DNA from: Caprella mutica
Taxonomy: Eukaryota > Arthropoda > Malacostraca > Amphipoda > Caprellidae
Reading direction: 5' to 3'
Assembly (NCBI GenBank): GCA_947561585.1
Contig: CANNZV010002301.1
Span: 158,788 to 222,787 of the forward strand
DNA length: 64,000 nucleotides
The translations under genes and the position numbers were made by a program. The stretch's first letter is position 1, and each line of letters opens with the position of its first letter. This document shows, in pieces, positions 59,668 to 64,000 of this stretch. The notes beneath the pieces are model-generated. The model saw only the letters and a program-made list of their open reading frames with translations, was not told the DNA's origin and did no database searches.

Positions 59668-60728
59668 AACCCGCTTTAAGTAGACCCAGCTTATACAATA
59701 ACAGGGCGACTTAAAGCGTGGTAAACCCCTTGCTTACTTACATCAGTTGTACAGAAAAAATAATTTTTAAACAATTTTATTTACATTCAGAAAACATACA
59801 AAATATGGTGCATATTGCAATAAGACACACTACCCTTGCCAATTTCTGGTTTCAAAAGTAGGAACTAGAATTGAAATATAGTAAGGACAATCGAGGTATA
59901 TATATGTATGATGTGTGCGTGACGTCATAACAGCAACACTTCAAATCATATTTAAAAATACGAAAATAAGAAATCGCTGTGATTATTTTGTAGAAAATTT
60001 TTTGGAGATTCGAATGCAAGAAACCACGATGCCGTAGCTTTGAAATTGTAAAAGCCTTAGGCTTTTAAATACTAAAATTTGTATTAATGAAAATGTTTTC
60101 AAAAACTTTGAACAATTGAAAAAGGTAAATTTTTAAAAACAGTTATTAATTTGCATAATATAGTAGATAAATATATATTAAATAAATTATTTAACCTGCT
60201 AAACCCCTAAATTTCTCTTTAATTTGTTCCCTTGCTTATGTTACGTCAGAAGTCACTCAATTGTTGCAACCAATGAATATTGGTATTCCTAGTAGGGTAT
60301 TATATGTATTGAAGAGTAAAGCTTTGTGAGCCGTTGTCACATATCGAGTAATTTGTGACCGTGACGTTAACAAGGCAACACACATAAATAGGAAATTATG
60401 ATTTAGCAGTGTGAATAACAACATGAATGGATTCATCACTGTTTCTTTTATTGGAAATAAATAAACAGTTTTTATAATGCTACATTCTTCCATTTTCTTA
60501 AATATGATTATAGAGTGTTGCTGTTATGACGACACGTAAACAGCATACCTCAATCGTCCTTACCATATTTCAATTCAAGCCATGTGGCAGAGAAAATACA
60601 AATTATCGAGTAGTGTTTCTTATTGTAATATCTTTGTTATTAGTGTAGGTACCAAACAAACGTTCTTTGATTTTCTTTAATAGAAAACGAAAAGATTGGA
60701 GTAACTATGCAAAACTTAAAGCGGGGTC
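59668..60728. mobile_element. Foldback element with ~280-bp TIRs
   Basis: Ends ACCCGCTTTAAGT and ACTTAAAGCGGGGT. Matching inverted blocks occur inward: CAATAAGACACACTAC / GTAGTGTTTCTTATTG, GAATTGAAATATAGTAAGGA / its inverse near 60560, and GTCATAACAGCAACACT / AGTGTTGCTGTTATGAC. The middle 60000-60490 is AT-rich with an ORF that has no recognised product. Confidence 0.8.
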
Positions 60729-60919
60729 TTTTTGAAGGAACACTCTAAAGGTGAGCCAAGAGTGAATAATTTACTACCTGAAGACGATACTAATCGAAAT
60801 AGGTCGCATATATAAAAAATATTGGTAAATTATTCCAAACAAGGTAGCGGAAAAATGGAGGGGATTCCTTGCTGTTTCTAGTAAAATGTCGGCCCAGTTG
60901 CGAAATACGACTCCTTTGA

Positions 60920-61040
60920 AATACAAAAATTCGATCCGACTCCTCGATCTATATAGAGACGATATTAAAACAATCCGACTCCTCGATCTATATAGAGACA
61001 GCTATATAGAGACGATATTAAAACAATCCGACTCCTCTTA
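60920..61040. repeat. Tandem duplication (~50 bp, ~2.5 copies)
   Basis: AATCCGACTCCTCGATCTAT followed by ATAGAGACGATATTAAAAC appears twice, with an extra ATAGAGACAGCTATATAGAG insertion in the second copy. Confidence 0.93.
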
Positions 61041-62169
61041 ATTTACATTCAAATATTAGTAATGAAATCATTTAAATTCAATAATAATTAGAATAAATAT
61101 TATAACTTATAACAAATTTTTGTATCATAGTTACGGCAAACAACGCCAACTTATTTATGTGATTGCTTCAAACATTTGATGAAGGATATTTAATTGTATC
61201 ATAAAGTTTGATAAAGGGTAATAAATTGGTAAAGTACACTACTAATTTAATAAAACTAGATACATTCTTTCCCCAATATTATTCCATCCTTTTCCCAACA
61301 TTCTGCCCGCTATTTCAGAAGAAACATTAATTCCACAATGTAGTTTGGGGATATTCCGTTATTTAGGAAGCGATTTTTTTAATTCAACGGGATGAATTCC
61401 ATTGAAATCCTCTCTTGAATGTTTACATTGTAAGCTGAACTTTAATTTGAAACAGGAATTTGTTTTCTATTTTCAATGGCTGATTGTCCTGTAGCTACAG
61501 TGAAAATTACCGAATGTCTAATAGCTATATACCAAACTAAAATTCAATATAGGTAATAATTATTTGAAAATGACAGTAAAATATATTTTGTAGTTAAACC
61601 AATAAACAATTGAAATTTCATAGGTATTTAATTTGCGTGTTTAATTTAGATTTAATTATTTAAGGTGATTAAGGTTATCATTTACAGTAAATAAAGCTTA
61701 TCATTTACAGTAAATAAAGCTTTTGATTTATCATAGGAAAATCAATTGTTAGGAATATATAGGAACGTACATATAAGAAACACATTCAAATATAAATAGG
61801 TAATAAAAAATATCCTGCATATCATCAACTTTCGAAGCCAGCATGTTATATTTAATATGTACTTAACATTAACTAATTGTTTCTTGTTTTTCACTTACTG
61901 TGACCTCCAAATAATTAAAATATAACCAATTTTGAAATCAACTAAATTAAGAAATAGAGTTCTATTTTTGTTCGACAAAGGACGATAATTTATAATCGTT
62001 TAAATATTATGCAATAATATTATTAGTATATTCGTCCAATAATAATTGTTCATTTCATATTCTATATGCATCATTTTATAATTCTGCTTGTTCCTTCCTT
62101 AGTGAGTACGTCCGTTACGCTTTCAATAATTAGATATGAGCAAATTCGGTATGCATGATTCCACAAACT
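61041..62169. other. AT-rich noncoding DNA
   Basis: Nothing recognised except a 24-bp direct repeat (AAGCTTATCATTTACAGTAA) at 61672-61722. Confidence 0.5.
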
Positions 62170-62450
62170 GAACATCTTATTGTCTTTTATATTTTATTGA
62201 AGGTGTGGGAAGGGAACGTCTGGTAAGAGAAGATGGGGGAAATGAAGGTGGGAAAGGTAGGTTAGTAAGTTAGGGGAAGCGAAGTTGGTAAAATTCAAGA
62301 TGGAGGTTGTATAGGTGGTGGAAGTGAAGGTGGGAGAAGTGTAGATGAGGGAAGTGAAAATAGTGGAAGTGAATTTGGGGCAAGTGTAGATGGTGGAAAT
62401 TAAGGGGGTGTACGTGATGGTAGTGAAGGGGGGGGGGGAGTGAGAGGAGT
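62170..62450. repeat. Purine-rich degenerate repeat
   Basis: Irregular GAAGTGAAGGTGGGAGAAGT / GAAGTGTAGATGRGGG units, purine-rich on the + strand, ending in a G11 run. Confidence 0.8.
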
Positions 62451-62455
62451 GAACT

Positions 62456-62720
62456 TATACTATTATAAAAGAAGCCATGTCAGTCGGTCTGTCCGTCAGG
62501 TGATTGTTTACCTGTTTTGCTAACTACCAATAACACTCGTCCGATTGAGCTGAGATTTTGGCATGAGGTGTAAACGCTCCGAATCTTTGAAGTTGCTCTC
62601 GTAAATTTTTCCTTTTTGGGCTCCCTCCCCCGCGGGGGGCGAAAACCCTGTTTTTTACCCTTCTCCCTCTACGAAAAGTCTATAGAATCAATGGGGTTGG
62701 TCCTACATAAAAAAAATTAT
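62456..62720 (+). mobile_element. Possible 5' part of a non-autonomous element
   Basis: ATACTATTATAAAAGAAGCC, GTCAGTCGGTCTGTCCGTCA, then a CCGATTGAGCTGAGATTTTG block. This series resembles the starts of many insect Helitron-like or MITE families, in which a TATTATAAA word precedes a GTCTGTCTGTC stretch and a 'CCGATT..GAT.TGA' word. Ends not defined. Confidence 0.3.
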
Positions 62721-64000
62721 AGAAGCTAATATGTTTAACTCGAAATAACTAAGATCGTCGAGTGAAATGATTTTGAATTTCATTTTCTTTACGAAAAAAA
62801 TTTCACATTTTCTCACATTTTTCTATTTTTCGAATAAAAAAAGTTAGAGATCGAAATAAAAAAAACTCACTAGACGATCTTAGTAATTTCGAGCTAAACA
62901 TATTATATTCTTTAACGTCCCTGATAACTACCCTAAAATTATAATTACCTTGTTAATTAAAAACTAGTTTCAAATCTACCCTATTTTATATCCACTTTAT
63001 TGACATTTAACTAATTTAGCCATTTTTCAATATAGGTACTCCCGAGTGTCTCAACCTTCTATGCATAATCTCCAGATTGGAGAGGAGCTTCTTATAGCTG
63101 TTAAGGTTGACGCTGGGCAAAGGAGACTTGTACTTCACCATCATTTAATAGTTTCATAAATATACTACTTAATGTTGAATCCTAATTCCGAATTTCGGTT
63201 TTGCATCGTCTAACTACTACAAAACTTGATAATCTAGAAACTGAATTTAAAAATTAAATAGAAATTATAAAAAGGTGTTTTCGTTCCCCCATATTCTGGC
63301 ATAGTTTTATTTAGAATATATAAAATCTTTTCATTCTAGTATGTCTGTAATATAATGTTTACTACTAGTTACAAACTAATTATGCATGGAACACAATAGC
63401 TAAAGAACAAAAAATGACTTTTTCATATTTCAAAGCTGTAATGTCTGAAGAAGCACAACCATAACTTATAATTAGATTTGCTACTCAAGAAATTTAATAT
63501 CAATTTGCATATTATCTTACATGAACTTAATTAGCTTAATCTTTCAAGTACCAGAAATTGCTATTTTATGAACGTGAGAAGTTATATGACGCAGAAGTCA
63601 TGTTCCTGTTAAATCATTATGATGTCATATATTATGACACTGATGTCATAATATGACACTGTTAATTGTCATATTATGACACTGTTGTCATATTTATATT
63701 TTATGACACTCCCTGCAAACCATTCCATATATGGTGATAATACTATATAAATATGTGCAATTCATATTAGAGCAATCACGTTTTTTGTTAGTAAAAAAAA
63801 ATTCATTAATAGGTACACATAAGCTTGGCGTGTATAGAACATAACTATAAATGGAAATCCATCATATTTTGAGGGACCGTTTACACTAGTTTCTATTGAA
63901 AGGGTTAATACCCTTTCAATACCCTTTATTACAATTTCAAGGAGAGTAATTATTAAAAAATATCCAAAACAAAACGTCGATACACCTACTTGAGAAAAAT
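62721..64000. other. AT-rich noncoding DNA to the window end
   Basis: No gene seen. At 63615-63715 the word TATGACACTG/ATGTCATA repeats four to five times in alternating orientation, giving local palindromes. Confidence 0.5.

Overview
The window looks like AT-rich arthropod nuclear DNA. An insect, possibly a hemipteran, is my inference; no species marker is visible. The evidence is one spliced gene with GT-AG introns, non-LTR retrotransposon remains, a Tc1/mariner-type element, Helitron-like 3' ends, many small inverted-repeat elements, and long minisatellites. There is no bacterial-type gene organisation and no CRISPR array. I saw no rRNA or tRNA gene.

The only gene I can assemble is a carbohydrate sulfotransferase (Sulfotransfer_2 / CHST11-like family) on the + strand. 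It has five exons: 33388-33711, 37252-37404, 37482-37648, 38833-39202 and 41174-41461. Phases match at every junction and the product is 433 residues, with an N-terminal signal anchor and both PAPS-binding motifs. Its introns hold a foldback element and several minisatellites. A second, weaker candidate is a 53-residue terminal exon with a membrane segment on the - strand at 331-492.

Layout: 1-15 kb holds a terminal-exon candidate, a CR1-like LINE 3' fragment, a 28/32-bp minisatellite, MITEs and a Helitron end. At 15.69-17.00 kb is a 20-bp minisatellite enclosed by 26-bp terminal inverted repeats. At 17-25 kb are two outward-facing Helitron ends, a foldback element and noncoding AT-rich DNA. 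At 25.6-33.0 kb is a composite: a mariner-type element with another repeat inside it, abutting a 21-bp minisatellite that has 693-bp higher-order structure; a degenerate LINE sits in this minisatellite, and its last stop codon lies on the minisatellite junction. At 33.4-41.5 kb is the sulfotransferase gene.

At 41,137-58,620 is a large inverted duplication (left arm 5.2 kb, spacer 3.5 kb, right arm 8.8 kb). It starts 37 bp upstream of the last sulfotransferase exon, so an intact second copy of that exon lies at 58296-58583 on the - strand. The right arm is longer because of a minisatellite expansion and two clusters of nested inverted-repeat elements, for which the left arm is close to an empty-site reference. 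From 58.6 to 64 kb there is a roughly 1.06-kb foldback element and mostly noncoding AT-rich DNA.

I see no multi-gene 'system' here. The most unusual structures are the TIR-bounded minisatellite, the LINE-minisatellite composite, and the inverted duplication carrying an alternative last exon. All coordinates were read by eye; element edges may be off by several bases.
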